Assembly (NCBI GenBank): GCA_022410635.1
Contig: JAJVDF010000587.1
Location: 149,686-213,685, forward strand
DNA length: 64,000 nucleotides
Direction: 5' to 3'
Source of the DNA: Tretioscincus oriximinensis
Taxonomy: Eukaryota > Chordata > Lepidosauria > Squamata > Gymnophthalmidae
Position numbers and translations under genes: made by a program. The notes under the pieces were generated by a model. It made no database searches, was not told the DNA's origin, and was given only the letters and a program-made list of their open reading frames with translations. How positions within the stretch are numbered: position 1 is the first letter of the stretch; every line of letters begins with the position of its first letter. Of this stretch, positions 44,179 to 54,607 are shown piece after piece.

Positions 44179-44256
44179 AAGAACAACTGCAGCAACAACA
44201 ATCCTTGCTCCAATTCTCCAAAAGTCGTTGCCTTCCAAAAATTCAGACAGGGTAGC

Positions 44257-44261
44257 ATATG

Positions 44262-44294
<33 letters not shown>

Positions 44295-44500
44295 TTAGTT
44301 TTTATTCCTCACTTTTCTCAACCAGAAAGGAATCAAAACAGCTTCTATAATCTTCTGTTCTTCTCTTAACAACAGACATTTTGTGAAGCAGGTAGAACTG
44401 TGATTGGTCCAATGTCTTCTAGCTTTGTGGAGGAGTACAGAATTGAACGGGAAGCCTTCCAGATAAGAGTCTGACACTCTAACCATAAGCCTTGTCCTGC
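44257..44500 (-). mobile_element. tRNA-derived SINE
   Basis: (GGAGGA)n tail on the left, then TTTTTATTCCTCACTTTTCT, CATTTTGTGAAGCAGGTAG and a clear inverted head CAGATAAGAGTCTGACACTC followed by TAACCATAAGCC. Near complete. Confidence 0.85.
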
Positions 44501-45736
44501 TAAATACTGACATTTGATATCCCTAGTTATGTGGCTTCCATTAGATGCTTCCAAGCACAAGCAGTCTATAGAGGGTATTGGGGATTCCACTTGGATAGAT
44601 TTATTACATGTACCTTTGTGCAGCCCATAGTAAAGTATGTATAAATAAACATTAACAACAAAACAACAACAAGAAGAATGGGGCAATGCAATTACATTCT
44701 TCTGCCACAAACCAGGTTCTCAGGCACTTCAGTTGCTCCTTGAGTTGCCTAGTTTGATACCTGGNTTGGACATTTGTTTATCTCCAAGGCACCTTCTTCC
44801 CTTCACTATAGAGTGATGGAGATAAGAGATGGTGACTCACCTAGCTATGTCCTGTTGTCCTCAGGATATAGCCTTTGATCAATTTGGATTTTTGCCCCCT
44901 GCCAAAGCCCTATAATCCCAACCTATGGGCAATAACTTCCTCTTGGGTATTGCCTGTTAAGTATGCAAGAAAGTCAGTGTAGTGTAGAAGTTAGAATGGT
45001 TTGAAATGAACCAGGCTTTATGCTGTTTCAGAAAGACATTTAAGGGACCTGCTGTAAGAGAAGCTCGGAGATTTTGAAAGATTGTCCACTTGTACGAAGC
45101 ATGAATTCTCATACAGCAATGTACAAGAAATACGACAGCCCCTGCTTCTGGAAAGGGTGTCCTGGGGGGCGGGTGGAAGTGACATCAGAAATGATGTCAC
45201 TTCAAGATTCTGCTTCCAGAGAGACGCCACATCCGATCTCGCTCTGAATATGGCATCACAAATTTTTCACAGACTTAAATGCCCAAGATTTTTAGGTTCC
45301 CACTGTGAGATTTCCCGCCAAATAACCCCCAGCACTGTTCCTGGGGGCTATGGGTCAAGGCTTGGCCTATGTTCTTCTGCTGAAGTGAGAAAATCACCCA
45401 CGGTAATGCATTCTCCAGTGATGGCTGGTCTTTGGGTTCGTTGTGGCTGCCGGACACACCAGAAATTACCAGAAATTAAAATCAATGATAAAATCTCCAT
45501 AGAAAATAACGGAGAACCATTGGCCAATCGTAGGCCTTCTTAGAGGAACAAATCAAGCAGCAAGAAATCAAAAAGCTCCAGACAGCTTCTTTTAGTGATA
45601 TTTTGGTGACCNATCCCAGGAGTTNAACCAATGGGAGGGCTGCCTGGGCGGGGCTACAGTCCCTGTTTCAGTCTGCCTGGAGGTACAGTTTTGTACTGGC
45701 AATTCATCTAACAGACAGAGAGCAAGTCCGGTAAGC
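44501..45736. other. Unrecognised, with a repeat H-like patch
   Basis: Around 45175-45260 the words GAAGTGACATCAG and GATGTCACTTCAAG recall repeat H. The rest is unrecognised. Confidence 0.35.
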
Positions 45737-46884
45737 AGGGCCAGATTTAGGCTGCCCAGGGCTGGGTTCTGGTGGCAGCAGCCTCTGCATTTAACCACCC
45801 TGGGCTGCAGCTGCAGGAGCCCCAAGAAGAAGGAGCTTCCTGCTGGGGTTTCCTACAGCTGCTGTCCAGGGCGGCAGAAGGTGGAGGCTGCTGCAGCTGG
45901 AGCCAGGGACAGAAGCTCCTGCTGGGCTGCAATCCAAGGAGCAAGCCACGAGGTTGGTTACCTTCCTTTCTCTTTCTTTTCTTTGGCCCTGTCCTGAGCC
46001 TTATTCTCTGGGTTATATCTCGGTACAGAGCTTGGTCATCCACATGCTAGTGTAGGCTGCTGCCATATCCTACACTAGCATGTAGATGGCACATTCCTAT
46101 TCTGAGATATAGCCAAGAAGAAGGCTCAGTGGGGACAGGGCCTTTCTGTGCTTTCTCCCCTTCTTTATTTCTCTCCTCCTTTTTTTCTCCTTCCCAGTTC
46201 CTTCTTTTTTTCTTTTTCTGTCTACCTCCTCTTCGGGCCTTCCCTCCTTTCTTCATCATTTCTGGGTTTTCTAGATTTCGTTTGTGGTGTGTTTAGAGTG
46301 TGAATAACCAAAATTATTAGCCTAGATTTTATTTATTTTACTCCTAATGTGGTTTTTAATTTTCTGTGGCTGTTCTTTCTTCCCTTTCTTCTTTTTCTTT
46401 CTGTCCTTTCTCTTTCCTTCCTTATTTCTACCCTCCTTTTCCTTTTTTCCTCCTTCCCCCTTCCTTCTTTTTTTCTTCCTCTTTCTACCTCCCCTTTAGT
46501 TCTAATCTGGCTTGAATTCTGCATTTTTAAAAAATGGTTTCTGCTGAGCACATGTGTTTTATATATGTAAAAAATAGCTTCTAATTTTAGTTGAGTTCTA
46601 GTTTTTCTAGTGGCAGAATGGTTCTCAGTTGCATTTCTGCCTGCTTTTCTGTGTTTAAGAACTATCTAAGACCTTCAATTAGACCACCTCTCGGACACCA
46701 CCTTTCGAGGCTGAAGAGGCCCAAACATTGCAGATGGATTTCATAAGGGAGGTGCTCCAGTCCCCTGACTGTTCTAGTTGCCCTTTTCTACACCTCAGAA
46801 ATGAGATGTGGTGACCAGAATTCTACACAACATTCCTAATGTGGCCTCACCACAGATTTATAATGAGGCTAAACAACAACAAAG
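45737..46884 (-). repeat. Composite repeat X, copy 1
   Basis: Runs from a GC-rich block (GAGCTTCCTGCTGGGG, GACAGAAGCTCCTGCTGGGC) through long polypyrimidine stretches to a CR1-derived reverse-transcriptase piece (46670-46884, inverted). The same order with the same internal junction occurs at 55431-56560, so it moved or duplicated as a unit. Copy 1 holds a family A MITE. Confidence 0.7.
45985..46142. repeat. Family A MITE inside repeat X
   Basis: GGCCCTGTCCTGAGCCTTAT to CTCAGTGGGGACAGGGCC, with TTT on both sides. Copy 2 of repeat X lacks it at the matching point, so this is a filled/empty site pair. Confidence 0.8.
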
Positions 46885-46970
46885 TTTTGTGCGCGCCAAG
46901 AACTCCTAGCATGCAACATTTGTGCTGTGGTTGCGCCCCCCCCCCAAAAAAAACAAAAAACAAAAAACAG
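46885..46970 (+). repeat. Short dispersed repeat J, copy 1
   Basis: GCCAAGAACTCCTAGCATGC and GCAACATTTGTGCTG followed by a C-run and A-rich tail also occur at 57063-57130. Origin unknown. Confidence 0.5.
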
Positions 46971-48008
46971 CACCAGCCACCACTGGCATACTCTAATAGC
47001 TTATTGTGGAAGAGAATAGTTCAGATAATGTATGGTTCTNGTTATCGCCACTCTGTTGTTACTCCTTGTTTCCATGTTAAAGAACAATTAGGTTTGCAGA
47101 CAACAAGAAGAATGTCGTCATTATGGAAACTCAGATGTGACCAGATTTTTCCCGGTTACAATGGGCTGCAGGCAGGTGTCAATTCAAAAGCATCTCGTTG
47201 GGAAAACCCAGACGAGGGCCCAGAAATACAGTCCAGTGGAGGCAGCAAAATCATCATCCTCATCAGAAGCAGCAGCAGCAGCAACGTGTATTGGTTTTTA
47301 ATAAGGGTCATTGTTATTAAGCTGAGTATCTATTTTTAATATTTTTACACAGGCTTCACACGTTCATTAGTAAGATCTAAACATTAGCTTTAAGCAGAAT
47401 TTGGTGCTGCTAGGATCGTCTTTCTCATCAGCATGAGGAAGAGTAGCTGAAATCTTTTTTTCATAACCTTGACCAATAAAGGATCAACCTGTGAAAAGTG
47501 CATGCTAATGATTTTTCCCCCCCACAAAATCCAGGAATCACTTTATAGAGATAAACCTCTCCATGTTGGATGGGATTGCTTAGCAACCGCAAGCAAGGAA
47601 GGGAAGCATAGAAAACCAAGCTTGTTAAANTAACGGTCGTTATTAAAGCAATCAATTGGACTCTACTAGATTGTAATTTGAATGTTTAGTGGGACAACCA
47701 CCTGCTGTAACACGAGGCCCTTGGGTCTATTATTAACACAATTACCTCCTTTCAGTAGCTGATAAAACCTCCAGGTTGTGATATCCAGATCATTAACCAT
47801 CAAGCACCGCTAGAGGGTGCTCTATAATCCTTCTCCATGTTATCAAAAGTATACCATTGTGTAGAAGAAATGTGCCAGCTTCTTCAGCCCAGTGGATATC
47901 TATTGTAGGCGTGTAACAGACATATTTTTATACTGTAAAACTGTTAGTATGAAAATAGGTTTTTTGATACCATAGGCAAGAAATCCAAAGGTCTAATGTG
48001 ATGCCATC
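46971..48008. other. Unrecognised sequence
   Basis: A short (CAG)n occurs at about 47268-47284. Nothing else recognised. Confidence 0.35.
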
Positions 48009-48395
48009 ATGGACGATAAAGAAGGAGGAGAAGAAGAAGAAGAAGAAGGAGAAGAAGGAGAAGGAGAAGAAGAAGAAGAAGAAGAAGAAGGAGAAGAAGA
48101 AAGGAGAAGGAGAAGAAGAAGAAAAATCTGGCTTATATATCCTACCCTTCTCACCCAAAGGAACTCAGAGAGGCTTACAGGTTCATTTTTGTCTGAAGGC
48201 TTACATCTATTCTATCTTCCCTACTAGGTTAATGTGGTACTCATTTATCTAAATTAAATTATCCCATTTATCTATCAAATAGTAGAGTTGGCTAGAGCTG
48301 AAGGCCAGTAGAGGGCGCTCACCCCTAATCACCTCGAAACCTGATCCCTCAGTTGCAAGACTGGCTCTTAGCGACCGCGCCATTCATATCTACCT
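48009..48395 (-). mobile_element. tRNA-derived SINE within the block
   Basis: (GAA)n on the plus strand is the 3' tail. The inverted head TGAATGGCGCGGTCGCTAAG with B-box-like GGTTTCGAGG lies at about 48345-48395. It keeps a stretch near 48245-48280 that the copy at 62.1 kb has lost, and the SINE at 39402 has a comparable stretch. Confidence 0.85.
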
Positions 48396-48499
48396 AGAGA
48401 AGGGCTCCAAGGTGCTGCATGGCTTCTTGANTGCCCACTTGCACCCGGCTGACCATAAAAATACTTTTAACCTGTACCTGCATTCAAACATTGGCCCAT

Positions 48500-48630
48500 T
48501 ATGCGCTAGGCTTTATCTAGGGCTATATCTCAAAAAATATGTAGGTTGTACCCTATAGCATGCAGATAACAGCCCCCTATTCGATGATCTGTCTCAAAAT
48601 AAAGCCTAATGTAGAAAGGGTTTCCTTTTT
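48500..48630. repeat. Diverged family A-like MITE within the block
   Basis: GGCTTTATCTAGGGCTATAT and CTGTCTCAAAATAAAGCC are inverted partners with the family A order of landmarks. The other copy is at about 61830-61955. Confidence 0.5.
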
Positions 48631-48693
48631 ATGGAATATTTCCATTCTAAGGAATTTCACTTTCCAGAATAGTTGCTAACTTATCCAGCAAAG

Positions 48694-48904
48694 GGGCCAG
48701 TAGCACTTTGAGACTAACAGGAGAAATGTGGGTGGCATAAGCTTTCGTAGACACGTCGACTTCTTCAGATGCTGAGGGACTAATGTCAGGGTCAGGTATT
48801 TATAAAAAACTGTGCATGGGAATGACAAAGCATATGCAAATGTCATGAAGTATGAACTCCAGGTTTAGAAAAACAGGTAAATAACAGAAATTAATCCTCT
48901 CATG
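48694..48904 (-). mobile_element. Penelope-like tail, copy 8 (extended)
   Basis: The minus strand contains a TATAAATACC motif, then CTGAAGA, a hairpin (one mismatch in this copy), GAAAGCTTATGCC and the tail to GCTGGA. It lacks the usual last 45 bp (ACACGGCTATTTCTCTGAAA). Confidence 0.65.
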
Positions 48905-49440
48905 TAGGCTGAACAGATGCGCCCTTTGGGGGGGGGGAACCCGGTTTTAAGGTGTCTACCCCCATCCTCGCGGGTGGGGGCACCATTTCCTCAGTTTTGC
49001 TGAGGAAAAAAAATTGAAAAAATTCCATGCACCACCACTAGGGGGCTCTGGCATCTGGGGTCAGCTCCTGAAGGCGCCCTCCCCTCAGTAAAAAATAAAA
49101 ATTCTGATGCACTTCAAAATTTCTTGCACACTTCAATTTTTTTTATTATTATTATTTTTAAAAATAATCAGTGCACCACCACTATTGGGTTCTGGCAACA
49201 GGGGGCAGCTCCTGAAGGCACCCTCCCCTCTGTCAAAAAAATAAAAAATTCTGATGTACTCCAAAAATTCCCACACAATTTAAAAATTCTCACACATTTA
49301 AAAAAATTCTCACATGCTTCACCAATTTCTTGGGCTGGAATTTTGGAAGGGAATGCATGTTGGTGGGCAATTTGCATATTTATGAATTAGCACAAATATT
49401 AATTACCCCGGTTTGAGCCTCAGAAAATCTGGTCAGTCTA
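48905..49440. mobile_element. Family B long element with 7-bp duplication
   Basis: Termini TAGGCTGAACAGATG and inverse of TAGACTGACCAGATT are flanked by TCTCATG on both sides (48898-48904 and 49441-49447), in line with a hAT-like duplication. The interior repeats ACCACCACTA and CTCCTGAAGG blocks twice. It carries no transposase and shares termini with the short palindromes of family B. Confidence 0.8.
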
Positions 49441-49447
49441 TCTCATG

Positions 49448-49812
49448 AGAAAAAATCCCTGGGGCAACAAGAGGCAATGTCTGATAGTAAATCAATCAAA
49501 TACTTAACAGGTGTCATAAAAATGTATAGTTGGCCAGGAAACCATTATCTTTGTTAAGTCCTTTGTTGATGGCCTGGAATTTATGAATGTATTCAAGTTC
49601 TGCTGCTTCTCTTTCAAATCTTTCATATGCTTTGTCTTCTCCCATACACAGTTTCCTATAAATACCTGACCCTGACATTAGTCCCTCAGCATCTGAAGAA
49701 GTAGACCTGTCTGCGAAAGCTTATGCCAACCACTTTTCTCAAGTTAGCCTCAAAGTGCTACTAGCCCCTTTGCTGGACTTTCTACTAGACTAATACGACT
49801 ATTTCTATGAAA
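49448..49812 (+). mobile_element. Penelope-like tail, copy 9 (longest)
   Basis: Contains the longest upstream part of the family: about 190 bp before TATAAATACC (49657-49666), CTGAAGA (49693-49699), a hairpin with one G-U pair, GAAAGCTTATGCC and the full terminus to TATTTCTATGAAAT. On the opposite strand the upstream part has a 44-codon open stretch ending at a stop (see findings). Confidence 0.65.
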
Positions 49813-50294
49813 TTTACTAACTTATGTGAAGCCAATAGCAGGCCACAACCAGATGCCTAATTATACTGTAGCTGAAGCACGAAAGGATTTATAGACAGGA
49901 CAAGTGTCATTTCTCTTAACTTTTTTTTCCCTTGATATCCAATTTCTCTCAGGCTTTTTTAATAGCCCTTTTCCAGGGACCTTTTTCAGCATCTATTGCT
50001 TTCCACACCAGTTCTACATGTAAAGAATAGTAAACGTTCATCCTGAAATATCATCCATAGTCACATGAGGTTTAAGACTCTAATCCATCATAGTGGTTCT
50101 CAGAAGGCTGCAGTAATAAAGGTCATTCATGGAACTGGGCTATGGATTAGCAGTCATTTAAAATCCTATCACCAAATTTTTCTTGCATGAAATATAGTGA
50201 CAGAACATGAAAATGAGACACTAACAAAGCATATTTCCCTCCTTCCCTCTCTCTCAAGCAATGCATAAAATAGTGGTGTAATTTATATATATAA
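49813..50294. other. Unrecognised A/T-rich sequence
   Basis: Nothing recognisable. Confidence 0.35.
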
Positions 50295-50503
50295 TAGGCT
50301 GACCAGATAACCCCTTTTGGAAGGGGGGGTTTGAAAACCCATTTTTGGGGTGCCTCCCAGTTTTTTCTGAGGAAAATATTTTCAAAAAAAAAANTTTCTT
50401 AAATTTTTTTTTGTTTTTGAATTTTTTTCCTCAGAAAACACCAGGAGACACCCCCAAAACGGGGTTTCAAACCCCCCCCAAAAGAGGTCATCTGGTCAGC
50501 CTA
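50295..50503. repeat. Palindromic MITE, family B, copy 3 (complete)
   Basis: Complete termini TAGGCTGACCAGATAACCCC and inverse of TAGGCTGACCAGATGACC enclose a nearly full palindrome. Inserted in a (TA)n stretch, so no target duplication can be read. Confidence 0.85.
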
Positions 50504-50601
50504 TTATATATATATGAATTCTTCTGATTAGTTAACCTGAATGGGGTATTATCTTCTCTCTTTTTTTAAACAAAGTTGCATTAAAAATTGTGATGAAAAT
50601 A

Positions 50602-50861
50602 CAGTGGTACCTCGGTTCTCGAACGCCTTGAATGTCGACCAAATCGGTGTTCGACCAGGCGATTCCAGAAACTTTTGTCCTGGAATCCGAACACATATTT
50701 GGAACTCGAACTTCCTTCGGCGTTCTTTCGGCCAGGCGCGCCTTGCTTGCGTCATCAGTGTGCGTTTTTTCGGCCCGGCGCGCCTTGCTTCGGTTCTCGA
50801 ACAATTTGGTTCTCGACCGTCCTGCCGGAACGAATTCTGTTCGATAACCGAGGTACCACTG
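50602..50861. mobile_element. Mariner-type MITE, TA-flanked
   Basis: Termini CAGTGGTACCTCGGTTCTCG and inverse of the same with one change are flanked by TA (50600-50601 and 50862-50863). 260 bp, CpG-rich inside, no transposase. A well-known Tc1/mariner terminus type in vertebrates. Confidence 0.9.
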
Positions 50862-50863
50862 TA

Positions 50864-51967
50864 TAATGAAGGCAAGAACCTATACCACTATCAAATGAAG
50901 AATAGTCTGTAATTTGAGATAAATAGATAGCATCTAGATACTCCTTGTTTATTCCTGAATTTCACACTAATCCTGGTATTGGTTTATTGGTCTTCTCCTG
51001 CACTTGATCATTTGTTGTATAAAATTCAACTGCATGATTTAGCTAGCAGCTATTTTACTAGGGTTTTTTTTAGGTTGTTTTGTGTCTAGTTGCAATCACA
51101 GACTGGAAATTTCTAATAGGACAGTCAGTCAACCAATCAAGACAATGGAAAGCTGGCAGACGAGTGGCCAGTCATTGAGTAGCACCTTATCTGGGTGCTA
51201 CTTCCTATGCTTGCTTCCCAAATTGTGCTTTAGCACTCAGAATGTTGAAGAATAGGGTTATTGGTTGTTGGGTTTTTTTTTTTAATAAAAAAAGTCTTGC
51301 CAATAATTGCTGAATTTTCTGTTCTTGCATTCTAGGGAATTATGATATCAGATTCTAAAAAATTAAAATTCAGTCTCCTAGTTGCTTGCCAAATTGTGTA
51401 TTACGGAGAAACAAAAATATCTCTGCATGAAGAGAACCAAGATTCAAAATAATTATTTTCCTTGAAACACAAGGTGGCAGTAGTGTGAGAGGGTTGAAAA
51501 ACAGTGTTCTGTCTAGAAACTGGTTATTGAACTATTACTATGGAAANGTATTAAGTATTTAACCCAAGGATGAAATCCTCTGTGAGTATTTACATATCTC
51601 AGGTTGGTTTTAGTGACAGTCTAAAAATTCTGGTATCTATTGTGCTGACATTATTTTATTTCCATCTGAAGACCTGTTTTGTTGCAGCCCCCTTCCTTCA
51701 ACCATTTTAGACTCAGCTTTGTCTAAATAGTGGTCATTGCTAAGTTGAGAAAAATTGCTGAGTTATGTACAGAAGAATCTGAGACAGTAGCCACATGGCA
51801 ATTATTTCAGAATTTACTGACCACCCCGTTTATTGGTTTAATTTGCACCTTTCATAGCTTTACAGTATATTGCATGTCTCGTTGTTCTGTCAGTTCTTGA
51901 CAAGCAAGATTTTCTGTGCACAAGCCTTGTTCTCCTGGCAGATATTTTCCTTGCAGGTTGTCAGAAT
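50864..51967. other. Unrecognised A/T-rich sequence
   Basis: No gene or repeat recognised. Confidence 0.35.
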
Positions 51968-52118
51968 CAATGGGCTGAAACTTAAGAGAATGATATTTAA
52001 CAGGGAGAAATACAGGGTCCTACATCTGGGCAACAAAAATAAATGAACACATAAGAATATGTCTGAGTAAGCAGCACATGTGAAAAGGACCTAGTTGTAT
52101 TGGTAGATCACAGACTAA
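51968..52118 (+). mobile_element. Old CR1 LINE coding fragment
   Basis: TAACAGGGAGAAATACAGGG, CTACATCTGGGCAAC and TTGGTAGATCACAGACTAAA decode to the CR1 FNREKYRVLHLG..VDHRLN region with damage. It is cut off where the young CR1 begins at 52119. Confidence 0.7.
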
Positions 52119-52323
52119 ACATAAGAACATAAGAAGAGCCATACTGGATCAGGCCACAGCCCATCAAGTCCAGCATTCTGTGTCACACAGAGGCCCACCA
52201 GATGCACCTGGGCAGTCCGAACAGAGGAAAGCAAAATATGCACCTGTTCATGTCTCCCTGCAAATGGTATCTCGGGAGTCCTGCCTGTTGTTCCATCCCG
52301 GAGACAACATCCAGACATCCATC

Positions 52324-52704
52324 CTAGTATCCATTTATACCCTTGGTGTCCATAAACCTGTCTAGTCCTGTCTTGAAACTATCCAAGCTGTTAGCTACCA
52401 CTACCTCTTCAGGAAGTAAATTCCACAGGCCGATGACCCTCTGGGTGAAAAAATACTTTCCTTTGTCTGTTCTCACTTTTCTACCCAACAGTTTTAAGGA
52501 GTGCCCTCTGGTCCTTGTGTTGTGTGATAGAGAAAACATTTTTTCTCTATTCACCCTGTCGATCCCATGCATGATTTTGTACACTTCAATCAGATCACCC
52601 CTCAAACGTCTCCTTTCAAGGCTGAAGAGGCCCAGACGTTGCAGCCTTGCTTCGTAAGGGAGGTGCTCAAGACCCTTGATCATTTTTGTTGCCCTTTTCT
52701 GCAC
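52324..52704 (-). pseudogene. CR1 reverse transcriptase C-terminus with stop
   Basis: 126 open codons containing [58 protein letters not shown] and ending TKGINGY-stop, the authentic CR1 C-terminus. No defects within it, but it lacks the rest of the enzyme. Confidence 0.9.
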
Positions 52705-52766
52705 CTTCTCCAGTTCGAAAATATCCCTCTTGAGATGTGGTGACCAGAATTGAACACAGTATTCCA
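52398..52766. repeat. Left copy of 369-bp direct repeat flanking the L1
   Basis: Identical in length to 54608-54976, with four substitutions and no indels. It ends exactly where the L1 begins and its partner starts exactly where the L1 ends. Confidence 0.9.
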
Positions 52767-54607
52767 GATTTTTCCCCCTTTATCTCCCTTCCCCTCCCTA
52801 TTTCTGCATGAATCCTGTGACCCACATTTACCACCAAAATTGCCCTTCTCAACCCTATAGAACCATAGCTTTCAAACCCGATGCAAGCTAATCTACTTCT
52901 ACAATCAGTAAATCCATGTGTGTCTATACATGCAATTTAATTATATATATATAATTCATTTACCTATAAAACTGTAACGTAGGTGAAAGGCCTCATTTAG
53001 TTCAGTCAATATTTCATCATATTGAGCATTATTTTAAATGTTAAACATATATACAATCCTGAACAAAGCAGTATATATGGAATTATTATTATTTTTCCTT
53101 TCTATATCAAATTGCATAGCCTTTTAATCTGAATACATACCATTTAATTTCTTAGCCTAAATTAGTCCATCAGTAACGTAAGCTATAACAACTGGTTGAT
53201 TTACTATATCCTCATGTCTATAAGCAATGTCAAAAAACAGTAAAAAAAGGCCTCATTTAGTTCATTCACTATTTCCTCNTATCTATTTCTTCAAACAATA
53301 CAAAACTATTATTTCATTGATATTTAATTGTCATATTTAAGCCAGTTTTACGTGGAAAGAAGAAAAAGAAGGAAAGAAAAGTCCTGGGCAAAACAATGTC
53401 TCTTAAGTTATTTTTTCCTTTCTCTACCNGATCTAAGACCGGTTTTAACCTGGGTTCCTTTTCGTGGCACTGCATCTTTCTGTTGCTGTTTTCTTTCCTG
53501 TATCTCCTTCAATCTTGTCTGTAGNTCTATTATCTCCTGTTGCATGGATTCTTCTGAAGTGCTGGCTATCGTGGAAGGGAGAGGCTGTTCTTCATTGGTA
53601 TTATCTTGGCGTGCTTGCAAGTCTGTGCCGTCAATGTTCAGAGAGCGAAGTAAATCTAACCCTTCCTCCATAGTTGACGCTCGGTGAAGTACTCCGTCTT
53701 TATGAACAACAATGGCGGGCGGAAATGCCCACCTAAATCTTATTCCGTTTGAGAGCAGTTTTTTGGTGACGGGTCGCAATTCATTTCTCGCTTTGAGCGT
53801 GTCCATAGATAAATCCGGAAATGTTAGAATTGCGTTATCCTCATATCTTAATTCTTGGGAGGCTCTCAATTTTCTATATACTTCGTCTCGTTTGCTTTCG
53901 CGAGCGAAGGCAATTATTATATCACTCTTTGAGTTTCCTCCTCTAGCCCCACCTTTCGTCCAGTGTGCTCTCTCCAAGTCCCCATATTCGATCTCAATTC
54001 CGTTTCCTCTCATCCAGTCCACCAATTTTTTTACAAGTTCCGTGTTACCAAGAGACGGGCTAAAACCTTTCATTCTGAGATTCTTTCTCCTAGCCCGGTC
54101 TTCATTTTGGCTCAGTTTTTGTCTTAATTGGGCCACCTCCTCTCTGTTTATATCCAGAACGGCTTCTACCGCCTTTAGTTTTGCCTTGCATATCTGTAGT
54201 TCTAGCGTATGCTCCGATACCGTTTTATTGACGTTTTTCATTTCAGCTTTTAATTCATTTATGTCCCTTGACATGCCTGATAGTTTAGATTCAATAGTTT
54301 TAACCNAATTAAGTATTTCTAATAGGGTCTCCCCCCGCAAAGTTTCCGATTCAGAGTCACTCCTACCATCCGCCATACTTCCGTACTCGTCTCCTTGCCG
54401 TCTCAAAACTTGATATTTTGCTCCGTTCTTGCCTTTGTTGTAATTGTTGAAACGCGGGAACGACTCCGTGTATATTCGCATATAATCCTCTGCCAAAAAA
54501 TGCCAGTTTCACATCAGTTTTCCATAATAAATTCCGGTGAAATATATCTCCAGAGAGGGGACAGGAGACGGACGCGTCTATCCCCTGATTTCGCGCATGC
54601 GCAGTCT
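52767..54607 (-). mobile_element. L1 LINE with 5' UTR and ORF1 only
   Basis: On the minus strand: a 5' UTR starting near GGAGACTGCGCATGCGCG, ORF1, about 640 bp of non-coding sequence, then a purine-rich end (GGGAGATAAAGGGGGAAAAAT). ORF2 is entirely absent although the 5' end is kept, the reverse of normal 5' truncation. G-rich purine 3' ends are typical of L1. Comparable to mammalian half-LINEs (HAL1), which keep only ORF1. Confidence 0.75.
53408..54376 (-). CDS. L1 ORF1p (RNA-binding chaperone), apparently intact
   Basis: 322 codons from the Met in a GAAGTATGG context; an upstream in-frame ATG would add 40 residues but lies in the 5' UTR-like part. A heptad-rich coiled coil spans about residues 15-97, an RRM-like domain about 98-172 (ARRKNLRMKGF, GDLERAHWTKG, SDIIIAFARESKRDEVY) and the C-terminal domain about 173-245 (LTFPDLS, AFPPAIVVHKDG), followed by a Q/E-rich tail. 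The family forms trimers coating L1 RNA in the cytoplasm. Two residues are unreadable because of Ns. No partner ORF2 is nearby. Confidence 0.8.
   Translation of the reverse strand: MADGRSDSESETLRGETLLEILNXVKTIESKLSGMSRDINELKAEMKNVNKTVSEHTLELQICKAKLKAVEAVLDINREEVAQLRQKLSQNEDRARRKNLRMKGFSPSLGNTELVKKLVDWMRGNGIEIEYGDLERAHWTKGGARGGNSKSDIIIAFARESKRDEVYRKLRASQELRYEDNAILTFPDLSMDTLKARNELRPVTKKLLSNGIRFRWAFPPAIVVHKDGVLHRASTMEEGLDLLRSLNIDGTDLQARQDNTNEEQPLPSTIASTSEESMQQEIIXLQTRLKEIQERKQQQKDAVPRKGTQVKTGLRXGRERKK

Larger units (their letters stand above)
48009..48909 (-). repeat. Inverted duplication block, copy 1 (source candidate)
   Basis: About 900 bp are repeated in inverted orientation at 61541-62415. 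In element order on the minus strand: Penelope-like tail, a family A-like diverged MITE, a linker and a tRNA-derived SINE with (TTC)n tail. These unrelated repeats share identical junctions in both copies, so the block was copied as DNA. It ends at TAGGC, the first five bases of the family B element that follows. Confidence 0.9.

Noticed and set aside
48009..48227. E/K-rich frames
   Set aside because: They translate the (GAA)n SINE tail; the same applies to 62157-62448.
53712..54413. 233-codon plus-strand frame
   Set aside because: It is the antisense shadow of L1 ORF1; no independent domain is visible.
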